Source of the DNA: Dipteris shenzhenensis
Taxonomy: Eukaryota > Polypodiophyta > Polypodiopsida > Gleicheniales
Direction: 5' to 3' (one strand)
DNA length: 64,000 nucleotides
NCBI GenBank assembly: GCA_047967505.1
Contig: CM106539.1
The stretch's first letter is position 1. The number at the start of each line of letters is the position of its first letter. Under the pieces are notes generated by a model, which had not been told where the DNA came from, did no database searches, and worked only from the letters and a program-made list of their open reading frames with translations. This document shows positions 1 through 12,399 of the stretch, in pieces. A program made the position numbers and the translations under genes.

Positions 1-577
1 CGAGAAAAAGCTCTTACTGGAATATTTAATAATCCCATCAATAAATGAACCATACAATTAATTCAATTATTTGGATAATTATAAAAGGTTGCATCGGGAG
101 AAAACTTTTTGACTATCATGTGTTTTAAAAAAAAATTATTTTAAATCATATTTTTAACAAAATAATATTTACAAAAGGGTATGATAAAAACATTTTTGAA
201 AAGAAGGTATAGATTTATATAGAAAGAGGGTGTCTTTTAATCATACAATATTCATAGATAAGGTATATTAAAACTAGGCCTTGAATACACATGATATATA
301 TAAGTTTACATATAGTGACTCCCCAAGATGCCTGCAATTCTTGAATGCATGCTCAATTAGCACATGCCTTAATCATGAGCTTTGAAACTTACTAGCATGG
401 ACATAACACATCTTGTCATGTAGAAGGAAGTATTCAAAATCCCCATCTATTTGTTCTTATGGAATGTATAAAGGCGCTAGCAAAAGCTTCTCTTACTTCA
501 AAGTTTGAGACTGGCCAACTAGAGAAACCCTACTCAAGATTATGAAAATGAGTAGGGTGAGAGATCTCAACAACAGA
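1..577. other. AT-rich stretch without a recognisable gene
   Basis: No reading frame, RNA gene or repeat with a recognisable family signature was found. The stretch lies beyond the 3' LTR fragment of the minus-strand copia remnant. Confidence 0.5.
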
Positions 578-579
578 AG

Positions 580-738
580 TGGAACGGAAGAAGGTGAGAG
601 AGAGGGAGAGCTAGAAGAGAGAGCCACATAAGTTTTGGTGGGTGCAAAACACCCTAATCTTTTATGTCATCCATATATAAATGTGTTGGAGTATTGTACA
701 TAATTGGGGTTGAGGTACAATTGCCTTTAACCCCCACA
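580..738 (-). mobile_element. copia LTR fragment, family A
   Basis: This block closely resembles 22037-22184: both contain the phrase GAGAGCCACATAAGTTTT and end on the plus strand with TTTAACCCCCACA. Read on the minus strand it begins TGTGGGGGTTAAAGG, directly after a purine-rich tract, and it lies just downstream of the minus-strand copia RNase H remnant. It is therefore the start of the 3' LTR of that element. The other end of the LTR could not be fixed; similarity between the two copies fades near 580. Confidence 0.7.
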
Positions 739-750
739 ACCTCCCACTTA
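739..750 (-). promoter_or_regulatory. polypurine tract of copia remnant A
   Basis: On the minus strand the sequence AAGTGGGAGGT directly precedes the LTR start TGTGGGGG. This is the usual place and composition of the plus-strand priming tract of plant copia elements. The same tract appears at 40376-40389 before a different LTR. Confidence 0.65.
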
Positions 751-791
751 AAGGCCAATGTGCTTTTAAAGGTGAAAAACCAATGGACATA

Positions 792-2075
792 CTATCCAAT
801 GCCCATCAATCCATGATAATACTTAAATCGTTGACTAGGTAGACTCTTCATTAGCATATCTATAGGGTTATCATCTCTATGAACCTTGACAAGCTCTATG
901 CGCTTGTCCTCAAGTACCTCCCTGATGAGATGGTACCTGACCTCAATGTGTTTGTTCTTTGCATGAAAGATCGAATTCTGTGCTAGCTGAATAGCACTCA
1001 TGGAATCACCATGCAATGTCGATACACCTGTATGCATCCCCAAATCTCCCTCTAGCTGATCAAGCCATATAGCCTCCTTGCAACCCTGTGTGGCTACAAC
1101 ATACTCGGCCAATGTGGTAGACAAAGCAATGCACTTCTGTGCGCGCGAGACATCCATGACACTGCACCACCTACAAAGGTGAACAATTGGCCGCCCAAGC
1201 GAGGGGTGTTGATCGAACTATTGTTGGTGTGTGGCGGTGGATGAGGTGGGGGTACGGGCACGGAAGTGGATCTCCTGCTATCCACATGCCCTGCATAGTC
1301 TGAATCTATGTACCCAAGTACACACAACTTTCCTCTGCCAACGCATATACACATCTCCTTGGTACCCTTCATGTACCTCATGATGCACTTAAATGTACCT
1401 CAAATACACATCTCCTTGGTACCTCATCATGTACCTCATGATGCACTTAACTTCCTCCCAATGCCTCCTTCTTGAATTAGCCATATACTGGCTAACAATT
1501 CCCATTGTAAATGCAATGTCCAATCTAGTAGCTATCTTAGCATACATTGGACTCCCAACCGCTGCTAATGCATAAGGAACCTTGGCCATCATGGCCCTCT
1601 CCTCAACTGATTTGGGACTATCTTCCTGACTCAGTTTCACATATGGAGGCAATGGAGTACTTATTGCCTTCCCCCCCTCCATATTGAAATGCTGCAACAC
1701 TTTTGTAACATACTCCTTCTGTGAAAGCCAAAGGAATTTCCTCCTCCAGTCACGCGTGATGCGCATCCCAAATCCTTCATGTCAAAGGCCATGAAACTTG
1801 ACCTTCAATGCATCTAGCTCATAAGTGTTCTTGCTAGCCAATAGCATATCATCCACATAAAGTGCCAAGATTATCAGGCTATTATCCTTAGCCCTTTTAT
1901 TGTAGAGGCAGTGAACAATCTCACTTCTTCTGAAACCCCGGGATTGAATGAAAGTATCAAACTTCTGATACCATTTTCTAGGCACTTGCTTAAGTCCAAA
2001 GAGACTCTTTTTCAACTTGCAAACCAAATTCTCTTTGCCCTTTTCTTCAAAGCCTTCTGGCTACATGTACCATGT
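792..2075 (-). pseudogene. decayed Ty1-copia reverse transcriptase and RNase H
   Basis: Read on the minus strand from 2075 down, this is the C-terminal half of a copia polyprotein, which copies element RNA into DNA inside virus-like particles. RT motifs are SLFGLKQVPRKWYQ and the catalytic box YVDDMLL (about 1860-2025). The RT tail follows (1389-1766), then RNase H with YIDSDYAGH (1260-1330), ALSTTLAEYV (near 1110) and the KHIEVRYHLIRE tail (about 905-960). The frame breaks near 1770, 1385 and 1150, and an in-frame TAG precedes PEGFEEKGK near 2055. Integrase and gag are absent. The order, with a polypurine tract and LTR after RNase H, is that of a copia 3' half. Family assignment is firm; function is lost. 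Confidence 0.85.
1346..1450 (-). repeat. 58-bp-period direct duplication inside copia RNase H
   Basis: A 47-base block beginning ATACACATCTCCTTGGTACC occurs at 1346-1392 and again at 1404-1450 with few differences. It duplicates the RT-RNase H connection and is one cause of the broken frame there. Confidence 0.7.
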
Positions 2076-2079
2076 AAAT

Positions 2080-4850
2080 TTCCATATGCAAATCCCCATT
2101 TTTATTCATGGGACACCAATAGCATGAAACTATTTGGAAGAACTTTGTATGTGAGAGGTGCTTGCATCAATAGAGACCTTTTTATCAAGGTTGTAAGGGC
2201 TTGTTTGGGCTATTTTGATATGGACTTGGATTGCTTTCATTGAGTATAATTGACTTCAAAAGAAAAAAGTAAGGGTAGAGATCTAGGATGAACACACACT
2301 TGTGTGACCACTATGGGATAGGAAAATCTCATAACTAGTGGTTATACTTAGTTTTCTTTAGAAGGCCTCTACATGGCTCAAGGACTTGAATGCTCTCAGA
2401 TATGTTGATCCATTACCAGCACCATCGCTTGGCTACTAAGCCATTATCACAATTCTTAATAAGAAAGTCCATGAAAGAATTCTAGCACTAAATATGCAAG
2501 GCATAAAAGAACACCTTGATTCAAACAATTGTTGGTGATGCAACTTTCCATAAATGACTCGTACAGAATTTTAGTCATTAGGAAGCAAAACGTGGAAGAA
2601 GGCTTGGAGGTTATTAACCAGCTAGCTCTATCTCTTGAGCAATTCATGGAGGAAGATAATACTACCCTTATGGAATTTACAAAAAAATAGCGTGATACAA
2701 TAAGAAACTTGTATATGTATTCCAATCTCTCCCCCCTACAGTAGGACCTTGTCCCCTAATAATTTGGGTTTGAAATACTTTTTTGTGCCATAAGGGTCTT
2801 CAACTAATGTGATGCAACATAGCTTTTGTGATCTTAAGGGTCTTTTTGACAATGTTCAAGAGACTATATTTTCATATCAGTTAATGACTAGACAGTTACT
2901 CCAAGAAAGTGCTCTACTTAGACATACACTAATATGTTCTTTCCTCCATGTGCCTTGGAAGCGAAATTATTCGCTTATGATAATAAGGTATGGGAACTTC
3001 ATGATATGAATCTTCTAGCACCTTTGCACCCGACATGTGTATTTTCTTGGCATATCTTGTTGATTCTTTGAAGTCAATAAAAGCTAAAGCAAAAAAACAG
3101 GCACAAAACTTCAATATCAGCATTACCCATAACTATGCTCTATCCAAATTCTTTCCAATGTCATCCTTTGCCACCGATAAGTGTCCATCCCCAGTAGGCA
3201 TGTTTGGGAGATGAAACAAAAAAGAAGACACCAAAGTACTTGAATGATGTATTCAATGTTGGCCATTCATATGAAGGATGCAGATGCACACACTCTCAAT
3301 TGTGTGCGACAAGCCTTTTCCACTCAATTCAACCCCCATATCCTATAGTGTATCAGACTCCCATGGCTTCTTCCTATATTATAATATACACAAACATCTA
3401 GGAGGACAAGTGGAGGGTTGGCACAAGGAATCTTGCCACCTCACCCTACTTTTCCCATTATTTAACTTGCATTCTTGGACTATCTACAACCCCCCCCCAC
3501 ATGGGTCTATCCTACATGGAGGGAATAATCCAAGATAATATCCATCTCCACCTACTTTAGATTACTTTTCCCATGGTCCTTGGGCCATGTCTCACTAATT
3601 GTAGGCATGGGGCCACCTAGGTGGAGGGGTGGCACATGGAGGAACCATGCCACCTCAACATTTGATAATGGAGCCTCTTTCAAAAGATCCAAGTGAGTGA
3701 CCCCAATGTCATTGATAATTTTCCTTGCTTAGACTTTCTAAAGATAGTTACCACATGCAGCCTCACTTACCACATGAAAACTTTTATCGACACATATCCC
3801 AAAGTTTTGATTCCATCTGTCATGGCATCCATTCACTTTTTTTTACTTCTGCTGATCATTTTCTCAAAGAGATCCCCAAAAAAGCTTTGATAGTATAAGA
3901 ATGACATTTAAATATCTACCACAAGCTAGTATTCAATCTAGATGAGGTCCCCTCCTATAGAAAAATAATCCTCATGTACCTCAGAGTCCACAACCTTCAT
4001 GCTTATCACATAAGGACCTTTGAGGACATGAGCAACACTTGTTCTAGAAACCCCATTTTCCAGTTTATTGGATCTTGCAAATGACTCCTTGGCATGCATT
4101 CCCTTGTTCAAGTAGCACAATCTTCAGGCTTACTCATAACCTCTTGATCTAAGGATGGATCACCTACAAGAAGGGGGGCATGTTAACTGCTTGGGTTAAC
4201 ATTGTCACATTTTGCACCTTCCCACAAACTCTGTCCAATGTGCTCATGAATCTTGTTAGAAGTTGCCTTGGAGCTGTAGGCGGTCCAAGAGAAATGTAAT
4301 ACTTTGAAAAAGCTAGGAAGACGAGTGAGAACATAGGGTTGGCCCTCCCCTCAAAAGATGACTTGGATAGAAGGCCAAAAGTCAAACTTTGTTCTTCAAT
4401 TGTTACTTGCAACTTTGAGAAATAGAAGTTCCCTTCTTTTCCAAGAGTGTGTTTGGTGTTTCTCTTGTCTCTTGCCTTTGCAAATGCCTCTCATCCCCTT
4501 CCCCTCCAATCTAATTCCATTCCTTGGACCTAAAGCTCCAACTATCTCTATTAATCTAGGCATAAAATTCCTCCATTTACCATAGTTCATGGACTCTACA
4601 TGGTTGTCTGTTACTTGCTACTATATTGGCATGCAACAAACACAACTCACCTCGCACCATGTCAAGAAAAGTTTGTGGATTCTTCTTTATTGTACCAACA
4701 ATGTCTCTCAAAAAGATGGTAATGCACCTATATATACTATTATTTATGTCTTTTGTTATCTTATTTGTTACTAAAACCTCATCATAAGACAACCCTTTCA
4801 CCCTTGATCAATTGGCCATGAACTCAATATCTTCTCCTAGCATGATTTTT
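2080..4850. other. no recognised gene; scattered short coding-like fragments
   Basis: No known domain was recognised. On the plus strand about 2538-2730 reads as a leucine- and glutamate-rich, probably helical fragment interrupted by a TAG, and 2809-3009 is open for 66 codons. Both could be remains of one unidentified protein, but codon bias and length give little support. A C7 run lies near 3491. The remaining short frames on either strand look random. Confidence 0.3.
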
Positions 4851-5897
4851 CTTCCCTAGCCCTCTTGCTCTCCTTTCCCTTTCCATCTTCCTTCTCCCCT
4901 CTCCTCTCCCCCTTCTTCTTATGAGGATTCACATTGCAACAACCCCAAATGCGATTTGTATGATGCTTATGGCCCATATGTGCTACATTTCTCCCACAAG
5001 GAGTAGCATGGAGTAGGAGGCTCCACTGGCATTATAAGAGCTTGACCTTCACAAAAATTCACAATTTGTAGCAGCAAGGTTGTGAAGAGGGTTCAACAGG
5101 GCGAAGAAGCATACAGAGTAGCAAGGTTCCAGCAGGAATGGGGGCACATTTCAATGTAGAATTTCTTATGAGAGAATGGGCTCTAAGGGATTCTTTTCTA
5201 GGAGAGGAAGGGGGTTGAGGTCGAGGTAGGACCCCAAACATTCATCCTGTAAATGTGGGGCATGTGTTGCATTTTCCTAATGTCTTTCACCACCTAATGT
5301 GTTGCAGTTCCCTAATGTCTTTTCAATGCCCCAAGGGCCTTGGGGCCATCGGCCTTTGATTTCAAACAAAAGGTATTTTGAAATTTTGCTTTCTATTTCC
5401 CCTTTGGAATACATTTTTTGCCTTCTCAAGCTCTTTGTCATGGTACCCTCATCTTTAAAATGTCTCGACTTGATTTCATTACTCTATGTACTAAAAATAG
5501 TGAATGTAGTAGATTAAAGGTACAATTGAGCTCTGAATCATCATCCAATTCATGAGAAGCCTTAATGCCTCTTCATATGTCCTCGGGGGGAAATTTTCTG
5601 GTGTAAAGAGCTTGGCTAGTTCCTTTAATGGCTATTGGCTAAAAATAACAAAGAGCTTCCCCATAGTGTTTTTTTAAATATGAAACCAAATTTTTGGTGA
5701 AGTATTTCACCACTGGCTAAAAGCAGTAAGAGACTATGGTTGATTTCTTCTTTCAAGGGTGGACCTATTCATTTTCTTTGGGCATATTAGAGTTGTTTCA
5801 CCCAAAATGTCTTGTGAATCCCACCTTCATTGCTCTGGTGGAGTAAATTACCAATTGCATTAAATTTTAGTCAAATTAAATCCTTAAACGGATCTAG
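4851..5897. other. no recognised gene
   Basis: A pyrimidine-rich stretch (4845-4920) is followed by ordinary AT-rich sequence. No frame shows a known motif, and no transposon terminus or RNA gene was recognised. Confidence 0.4.
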
Positions 5898-6122
5898 TGT
5901 TGAGAGGCCATGCTCAACATCATGTGATTACATGTGCATAGCACTAACACATATAGAGTGCTATAAAGGAAAGGGTTAGATGCCCTAACCCTAAATGGGT
6001 TTGTATGTATTCTAAATTTTCAACTAAATCTAGTGTACAATTGGTCATTTGTGGTGTGCTCTCTAGCTATGCCCTCACTCCTCATCTCCACGCTTCTCCT
6101 CTCCCCTCTTCATATTTTGTCA
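5898..6122 (+). mobile_element. candidate short copia LTR (225 bp)
   Basis: The block starts TGTTGAGAGG and ends TTTTGTCA, so it has TG...CA ends, and its last base abuts a sequence resembling the initiator-Met tRNA primer site. Its start is itself a small hairpin, TGTTGAG paired with CTCAACA. No second copy was seen in the window, so both the left boundary and LTR identity are inferred from the terminal bases and the primer site only. Confidence 0.35.
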
Positions 6123-6136
6123 TGATATCAAAGCTC
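6123..6136 (+). promoter_or_regulatory. initiator-Met tRNA primer-binding site, decayed
   Basis: TGATATCAAAGCTC matches the plant copia primer site TGGTATCAGAGC at ten of twelve positions; both differences are G to A. It would prime minus-strand DNA synthesis. It directly follows a CA dinucleotide, as expected at an LTR edge. Confidence 0.5.
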
Positions 6137-8682
6137 TCTTGCCTTTCGTTGAGGCACTGCAATCTATCTGCGAGAGTATAAGAGAGTGTGATAGATCAAG
6201 AGATTGAGAGTTCTTGAGTGTTCTCTTCTGTGAGAGAAAAATTATGTTCATCGAGAGTTCTTTGAGAGAATTTCCATCCATTTTTTATTCATTCCGTTCA
6301 CTCTTCTTGAGTGTTAGTGAGATTTTCTTCATGAGCGAGAGAGAAATTGCTTGTGAGTTCATTGAGAGAAAGAGATTGAAATCCATTCAATTTGAGAGAG
6401 ACTTTATTTTTAGCATCTCAGAGTTACGGTCTTCAAAGGTCCTCACCAAGGACATTCAAGAGCTTCCAAAGCTCAAGAGAAAACCCCTTTTCTAAACTAT
6501 CAAGAGAGGTGACCAACCCCTCTTCTACTCAACAACAATAGTAGCTACAATATCGACTACAAGCGCCAATGGTGCCCTGCAGCACGAGGATGGTAACAAA
6601 GCCATAGAGTAAGGCATTGTGCTCTTCTTGACCTTTGAGAGAGCAACAGCAAATCAAGAGCTTGTGATAACAACACACTAGCCACAGAGCCATAGATAGA
6701 GCCATAAAGCTACTGTGCCTATCTACAGTGACTCTTCGGTATGCAGCCGAAGAGCTCAAGCTTCCATAGCCAAGTGCAGCGGTGCTATCAAGCCTCCACG
6801 ATGGTGGACTCCATGATGGCTTAATCGGCCCAAAGGTCCAAAGCACCATATAGCCTCCATTGAACAGCCTTGCCATAGCCAGAGGTGCATCCAATGAACA
6901 GCTGCAACAACCAACAAACACAGCACGTTGCCCAACTCTCACATGCAAATGACAAGGCTGGCAGACTCCTGAGCACGATTGAGCTACACGCTGGTGTTTC
7001 AGCGACTCCTTCAATGCCAACTAGAGTGGCTAGCTCAACCTCCCCAACAATGTAGCTCCATATCTATAGCAGTACCAGGCCTCCATCGATGCAACACGCT
7101 ATGCAACTCCAACAGTGCTCAGGCTTATGATATTCAAGTCGATGCTCAACCATCACCACTGCTCTAAACAGCCCACGCAACCTCTCTGTAGCACCTCGCT
7201 CAAAGTTGCCAATAACAACGACTGTCTGCAGGCAAGGAGCTCCAGCTTATAGCCACCATCAATGCATTAGCAACAACCTCTATGAATCAATGACTCCATG
7301 CCCATGCAACAAGTTCAACCATGCCATCCTACAGCAAACCCTAGAACTGAACAACCCAGCTTCTGAACAATCTGGATCCCATGCTCCTGCATCTCAACGA
7401 AACTGCCATCTACAACCAGCAAGTCACCGTGTTATGCCAACAACCCCACACTCCAAGCCAAAGCTCCAAATGGATCGACTTCCACACATGCCTTGGCTCA
7501 GCTCGATGCCTATGAGAGAGATGATTCCACATGGTAATTCAATTGAAGGGGTAAGGCTTGGTTAGCCACCCACCAAAGGTAGGTCAAGAAGCAACCACAT
7601 GGCACCGTGCCACATCAGCATAGGGAGCTCCTATCTGCCATGTCAGCTGGCATCCTTGCATGCCACATCAGTAGACCTAATCTATGCCACATCATCTTTT
7701 GACCATGTCATCATCCAAACATCATTTGCCATGTCATCAAGCTGACCTCACCATGCCACATCACCATGTCCAGTTAGCAGCCACCTCACCAATTGCAATG
7801 TGGCACTATCCCTTTCACTGGCACACTTGGCACCCTGCATGTGCACCTGCCTGCCACATCAACAACTGCTTCAATGGAACACCTCTTGGTGGCAGGCACA
7901 CCTTGCATGTGACCCCCTGAGTGCCACATCATCATTGCGCACTTTGCACCCTTTTTGCCCCTCCACCTAGATCAAGTCATATCTCTTGATCCAGGAAGGA
8001 TTTGAGGGTGCCCCAAAACGAAAAATCGCTTGATTTTTTCTGTTCTACGTTCTTGTCACATCCCATGCACATTTTGGCACAAGTTGCATACACTTTTTAG
8101 CCTCGCTGACAAATCCAGTTCCTACACGCACATTAGCCTCTATATCGATGCATCTGATCCAGCACCTAAAATGAACAAAAAAATTGAAATATTTGCTACT
8201 CTTTCATCACTCGACAATTGGTCTAGTTCTAGTTCAAAGTAGATTAGCTCATCCATAGCGGAGAGAACTCCAAAGCAACCAATAAAAGCCATGCCAAAAT
8301 TTTTCTAAAATAGTTTCTACTCGAAGTCAGTCCCAGTGCTCACATGTGGTTTCACATCATCACATTACCTAAAACTTAACGTTCATCAGTTTGAGTGTTC
8401 AAAGATATTGATCGACTGATCAGTGGTGGCCAGATTGCACATGATTTGATTTCACACACACATGCCATCATTGTAAAGCCTATTTGGCTATTTTTTGGCA
8501 TTGTGCACATCATTTCAAGCCTTGTAAAGCCTCTTGACTATTCTCGGCATCATTTGCCACAAGCCTTGTAACAGATTGGATTATATATTGTAGTTCTATC
8601 TTCACCAACAGTTCAGATTTCACTTGGTTGCAGTTGATTCAGACAGTGGTTTTCATGACACTTTGAGTACATTTTTTGCACC
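6137..8682 (+). other. long leader-like stretch before the copia gag
   Basis: Between the candidate primer site and the gag start there are about 2.5 kb with no recognisable domain, whereas copia leaders are usually far shorter. The 6214-6495 frame (93 codons) is rich in Glu, Ser, Phe and Arg and resembles nothing known to me. About 6540-7930 is unusually rich in CA, CCA and GCAAC words and holds frames of low-complexity Pro/His/Ser/Gln. A roughly 60-bp imperfect duplication (CCTTGTAAAGCCT) lies at 8470-8575. This may be an insertion into the element leader or a separate repeat. Confidence 0.3.
7600..7935 (+). repeat. degenerate TGCCACATCA / TGCCATGTCA motif array
   Basis: At least ten copies of a ten-base word, GCCACATCA or its variant GCCATGTCA, occur at irregular spacing (15-70 bases), for example near 7608, 7636, 7659, 7685, 7728, 7755, 7853 and 7921. 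The irregular spacing separates it from a normal minisatellite. Confidence 0.55.
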
Positions 8683-9830
8683 ATGTCTACGACTAACAAC
8701 CTCAATCTGGAGGCATCTGCTAAGCTAGACAACTCCAATTATGGCACATGGAAATACTGAATGGAGACCATTCTTGTACTTCAAGACAAATGGGAGTATG
8801 TCAACGAATCTACACCTAGACCATTGGACGATCCAGCTAGTAGCAGCTTTACTCCAGCTATTGTCACAGCACTAGCAGCAAGCTCTCCAGCTACATCAAT
8901 AGTTTCTGCACCTATAGAGCAGATCATGCCATTGCCCGAGAACAGGCAGAGTGGGACAAGAAAGACAAGTATGCATATCATTTGATCAAGCAGAATGTGT
9001 GAGATGTCATGCTAGGACAGCTCAACACCGTTAAGACATCGAAAGAAGCATGGGATATGTTCATATCTCTCTACAAGTCTAAGAATACTTCTAGGATTCT
9101 CACACTAAGAAACCAGATCAACCAGGGTTTCTGCAATAGCAGTGAAACCGGTCATGCTTTCGTACTCAGGATTAAAGATTACAGCAATCAACTCACAGTA
9201 GTAGGAGAGACTATGAATCCTATGCAAATGGTTCAAGTCATCCTGAATGGACTAGGAGAGGGATACAAGAATCTAGTTTAGAGTATCGCCATTCAACAGC
9301 AAATTACGACACTCGAAGAAACAATTTTACTTGGTGAAGAACTCAGGACTAAGGCCATTCATGCACGCAAAAGTCATTCCAATTATCAAGCATTCACAGC
9401 TTCAGATAGAAGTAGAGGCCAAGGCAGAGGCAGAGGTAGATAATTCCAGCAAAGTGGTCATCATCAGTAACGAAATCAGCATCAAAGTCAAAATCAACAT
9501 CAGCATCATCTTCAGCAACATCAAAATCGACAAAGAGGAAATCATTCCAATTGAGGAAGATTCCAAGGACGAGGGAATGCATCCATCAACACGTCAAACA
9601 TCCGATGCAACTATTGTCATAAATATGGACAATATGAAAGAGATTACTGCAAGGAGCAGTACGACCAAGGCGGTCAATCCAACAGCAATCAAGGGAATTT
9701 TCGCTAAAGAGGAAATCATCATGATGGACATTCTAGTCATAGTTATTATGCAAATGAACATGGGAATATGTTCCTTGCAAATAAGGAAATGTAGAAGATT
9801 GATATAGTGTATCCAGACACTGATTGCAAT
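8683..9830 (+). pseudogene. Ty1-copia gag (element D), broken
   Basis: The frame opens with ATG at 8683 and LEASAKLDNSNYGTW, the usual start of plant copia capsid proteins, which package element RNA. The UBN2-type gag core follows (KTSKEAWDMF near 9035, LNGLGEGY near 9245). The tail is rich in Gln, His and Arg (9400-9600). A zinc knuckle at 9606-9650 is damaged: the histidine position reads Gln and there is one residue too many before the last Cys. In-frame stops occur near 8758, 9000 and 9279, and frames change near 8930 and 9390. It is continuous with protease and integrase downstream, so it belongs to one element. Confidence 0.8.
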
Positions 9831-11147
9831 TCAAAAGAGGATTTCAGCTATCAAGTTGACCAAGCAGATCAGGATCCTTGTGGTACATTAACAGCGGTGC
9901 ATCATCTCATATAACAAAGCATCAAGAATGGTTCACAAAGATGAAACCATTAGAAGGTCAAACGAATGTCATCTACATGGCAGATAATACACGAATCTAG
10001 TTCAAGGGATAGGCATTGTCCCTATGAACAATTTAACTGGTACAAAAGGATTGGTGAAAGATGTACTCTATGTTCCGAAACTCAACAAGAACCCCTTGTC
10101 ACAGTAGGTCAAATGATGAAACACAACTCTTTGATAGAGATGAATGCACTATCAGAGACAAATCTAGAGGATTGCAGCTAGTAGGAAAGTAGCCAAGGAA
10201 GGACGCATCTTCAAAATGCTAGCTACAGTACCAAATTTTCATGCCATGTCAGCTCAACCACAACAGATGCCACTATTCACAAAATGGAACAAGAGATATG
10301 GACATGTCAATTTCAAGAGTTTGATTGATCTCATGAATCAGAATATGGCAATTGGGATTCCTAAGGTACAATTTCTTGAAAATTTTTGCAAAGCATGCTG
10401 CTTTAGCAAACAAAAGCAAACCAACTTTGGCAGAAGTACCTCTTGACCATGAGATATTCTTAATTTGATACATACAGATATATGGGGTTATGCCCAGACC
10501 CGTAGCATCAATGGTTCACTTTACTACTTGATTTTCATCGATGACTATAGCAGATATTGTTGGGTCTACTTTCCGAAAGAGAAATCTGAAGTCTTTTCCA
10601 GATTTCAAGAATTCAAATCCATGGTAGAGAACCAAAGAGGTAGAAAGATCAAAGTCATGAGATCAGACAGATAAGGTGAATACATGTCTTTAGCATTCAT
10701 GAACTTAGAAGTCATGGCATTCGAAGACAATTCACTTGTGCAAATACTCCTCAATAGAATGCAAGAGTTGAAATGAAGAATGGTACTTTAGCAGACAGTA
10801 CTGGAGCAATTCTTAGTGAGAAGCATTTTTTGAATCAATATTGGGCAGAAACAATAGCCACTGCAAACTACTTACTTAACTGGATTTCGACCAAACCAAT
10901 TCAAGGCATGACACATTATTATGAAGCATTCACTAGGCACAAGCCACGCATTGGGCATCTCTACATATTTGGTTGCATAGCATATGCCCACATACATGAC
11001 AACCATCATAGGAAATTGGATGCGAAGTCATGCAAATGCATCATGGTTGGCTACAGTGAAGACAACAAAGCATGCAAGTTGTATGATCCCATCAACCGCA
11101 AGGTCATTATCTCCAGAGATGTAATCTTTGATGAGGAATCAAAATGA
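9831..11147 (+). pseudogene. Ty1-copia protease and integrase (element D)
   Basis: The retropepsin active site is at 9881-9901 and reads WYINSGA where the family has D-S-G-A, so the catalytic aspartate codon GAC is AAC. The GAG-pre-integrase zinc region follows (KWNKRYGHVNFKSL, near 10285; FCKACCF, near 10385). The integrase core has HTDIWGY (near 10470), the IDDYSRYCWVYF strand (10540) and MRSDR followed by TAA (near 10672). The third acidic motif region is damaged (10700-10770). The 10773-11147 frame is the end of the core and the C-terminal region with RVFG-like IFGCIAYAH and CIMVGYSEDNKA. Several stops and frame changes make it inactive. Confidence 0.85.
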
Positions 11148-11697
11148 AAAACCTCAAATACACAGGAGATAGACACACTGATTTCACAGTCATCTACAGA
11201 AAAGGTTGATGAAGAAGAGCAAGATTTGCCAGAAGCACCTCGAGAAGAACCCACGGCAACTCAGATGGTCTACTAGGGAAAGCAGACCTCCAGCGAAATT
11301 GACATATGCTCAGAAAGGCAAAGAAATTCAGGTTGAAACTACCAACTATGATCTTATGCCTGAGGCATCATGGCTATAGAGCCAGTGTACTTTGAAGATG
11401 CAGTTGACAAGCCAGAATGGCAAACTACTATGAATGAAGAAATGGATGCTTTGTACAAGAATAATACTTGGGAATTAAGTGACCTTCCACTAGGCAAGAA
11501 GGCCATAGCAAACAAATGGGTATACAAAGTGAAGTACAATCTAGATGGAAGCATTGAAAGATAAAAAGCCAAACTAGTTGCAAAAGGATTTGCACTGCAG
11601 TACAGTCATGACTATGATGAGACTTATGCTCTAGTGGCAAAGATGGATTCCATACGGTTCTTGATATCATTAGCGACACTCAGCAGATGGAATGTGT
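11148..11697 (+). pseudogene. N-terminal part of copia reverse transcriptase (element D), truncated
   Basis: After a Glu/Ser-rich linker, RT begins with WQTTMNEEMDALYKNNTWEL (11420-11480) and NKWVYKVKYNLDGS (11515-11555). An in-frame TAA interrupts the KAKLVAKGFA motif near 11563. The sequence stops at 11697, where an intact LTR end of another copia family begins. The YVDD box and RNase H are missing, so the element was cut by insertion or by a later deletion. Confidence 0.85.
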
Positions 11698-12399
11698 TGT
11701 AAGAAAATAATACGTCTGTGCTCAATAGATAACAAGATCTCGTACGCAAGAGAGAAAACAAGATAGTATGGAGAATCAAAAATTTGATTACTGTAGAATT
11801 GATACAATAGATGGCGCTGCCTCCCAGCCATGCGCTCCTGTGAAAGAAGCTTCGATGGTGTGCTGGAAACAGCAGAAGACGGAGGCTGAATGCTAAGGAA
11901 TCAAGGTTGTTGTAGCCAGTAATGAAATGGGCTTCACGGGCTTGCTCTTATATAGCCACCAGTCGTAGTCAGTTAGGCTCAAATGGGTGGCCGACCTAGT
12001 CCACCCAAAACAGTCGACTCGGTCCCGAAATAGGCCACCGACCATACGATAAAACCGGTGCGCAAAACAGAGCAACTGTCCTACGGTCACCGTTCGGCCC
12101 ACAGCCATCCAGGATCATCTGAGGCTCCAAATAGGCCCTGCAACCCGAGAGTGGGCTGCCCCGAGAAATGCTCCATCCACCCTCAGTGCGGTCAGTCAAG
12201 GGATGCCTTCCTGCACTTGCATGTAGCCCAGCCAGTGGTGTGCCAACTCTATCTGAAGCCGTCCAGCCATCAGGCCACACATGGGCCCCATCTGGTGTCC
12301 AAACCAGGACCTACTAGATAATCGAGCTACTCAAATGCCTTCTCCTCATATGGGGGGCTTACAAGTAGAGTTAGCTGGTTCTAGCATAGTTACACGAGA
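11698..12399 (-). mobile_element. copia LTR, family B, minus orientation, nearly complete
   Basis: Its plus-strand start TGTAAGAAAATAATAC is the reverse complement of the LTR end at 58438. Similarity to the 730-bp LTR at 57709-58438 continues inverted to about 12399, where the last 26 or so bases (the LTR 5' end) are missing. It carries an inverted TATA element at 11948-11954. It joins directly, head to head, to a plus-oriented LTR of the same family. Confidence 0.9.
11948..11954 (-). promoter_or_regulatory. TATA box of inverted family B LTR
   Basis: TTATATA on the plus strand is the reverse complement of the TATATAA found at the same place in the other three family B LTRs, inside GGCTATATAAGAGCAAGCCC. 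It would start transcription leftwards, towards the copia D remnant. Confidence 0.6.

Noticed and set aside
6529-7020. 163-codon open frame on the minus strand, the longest minus frame in the window
   Set aside because: Cys/Ser/Leu-rich low-complexity product opposite a CA/GCAAC-rich stretch; no motif, no homologue recognised, several overlapping frames.
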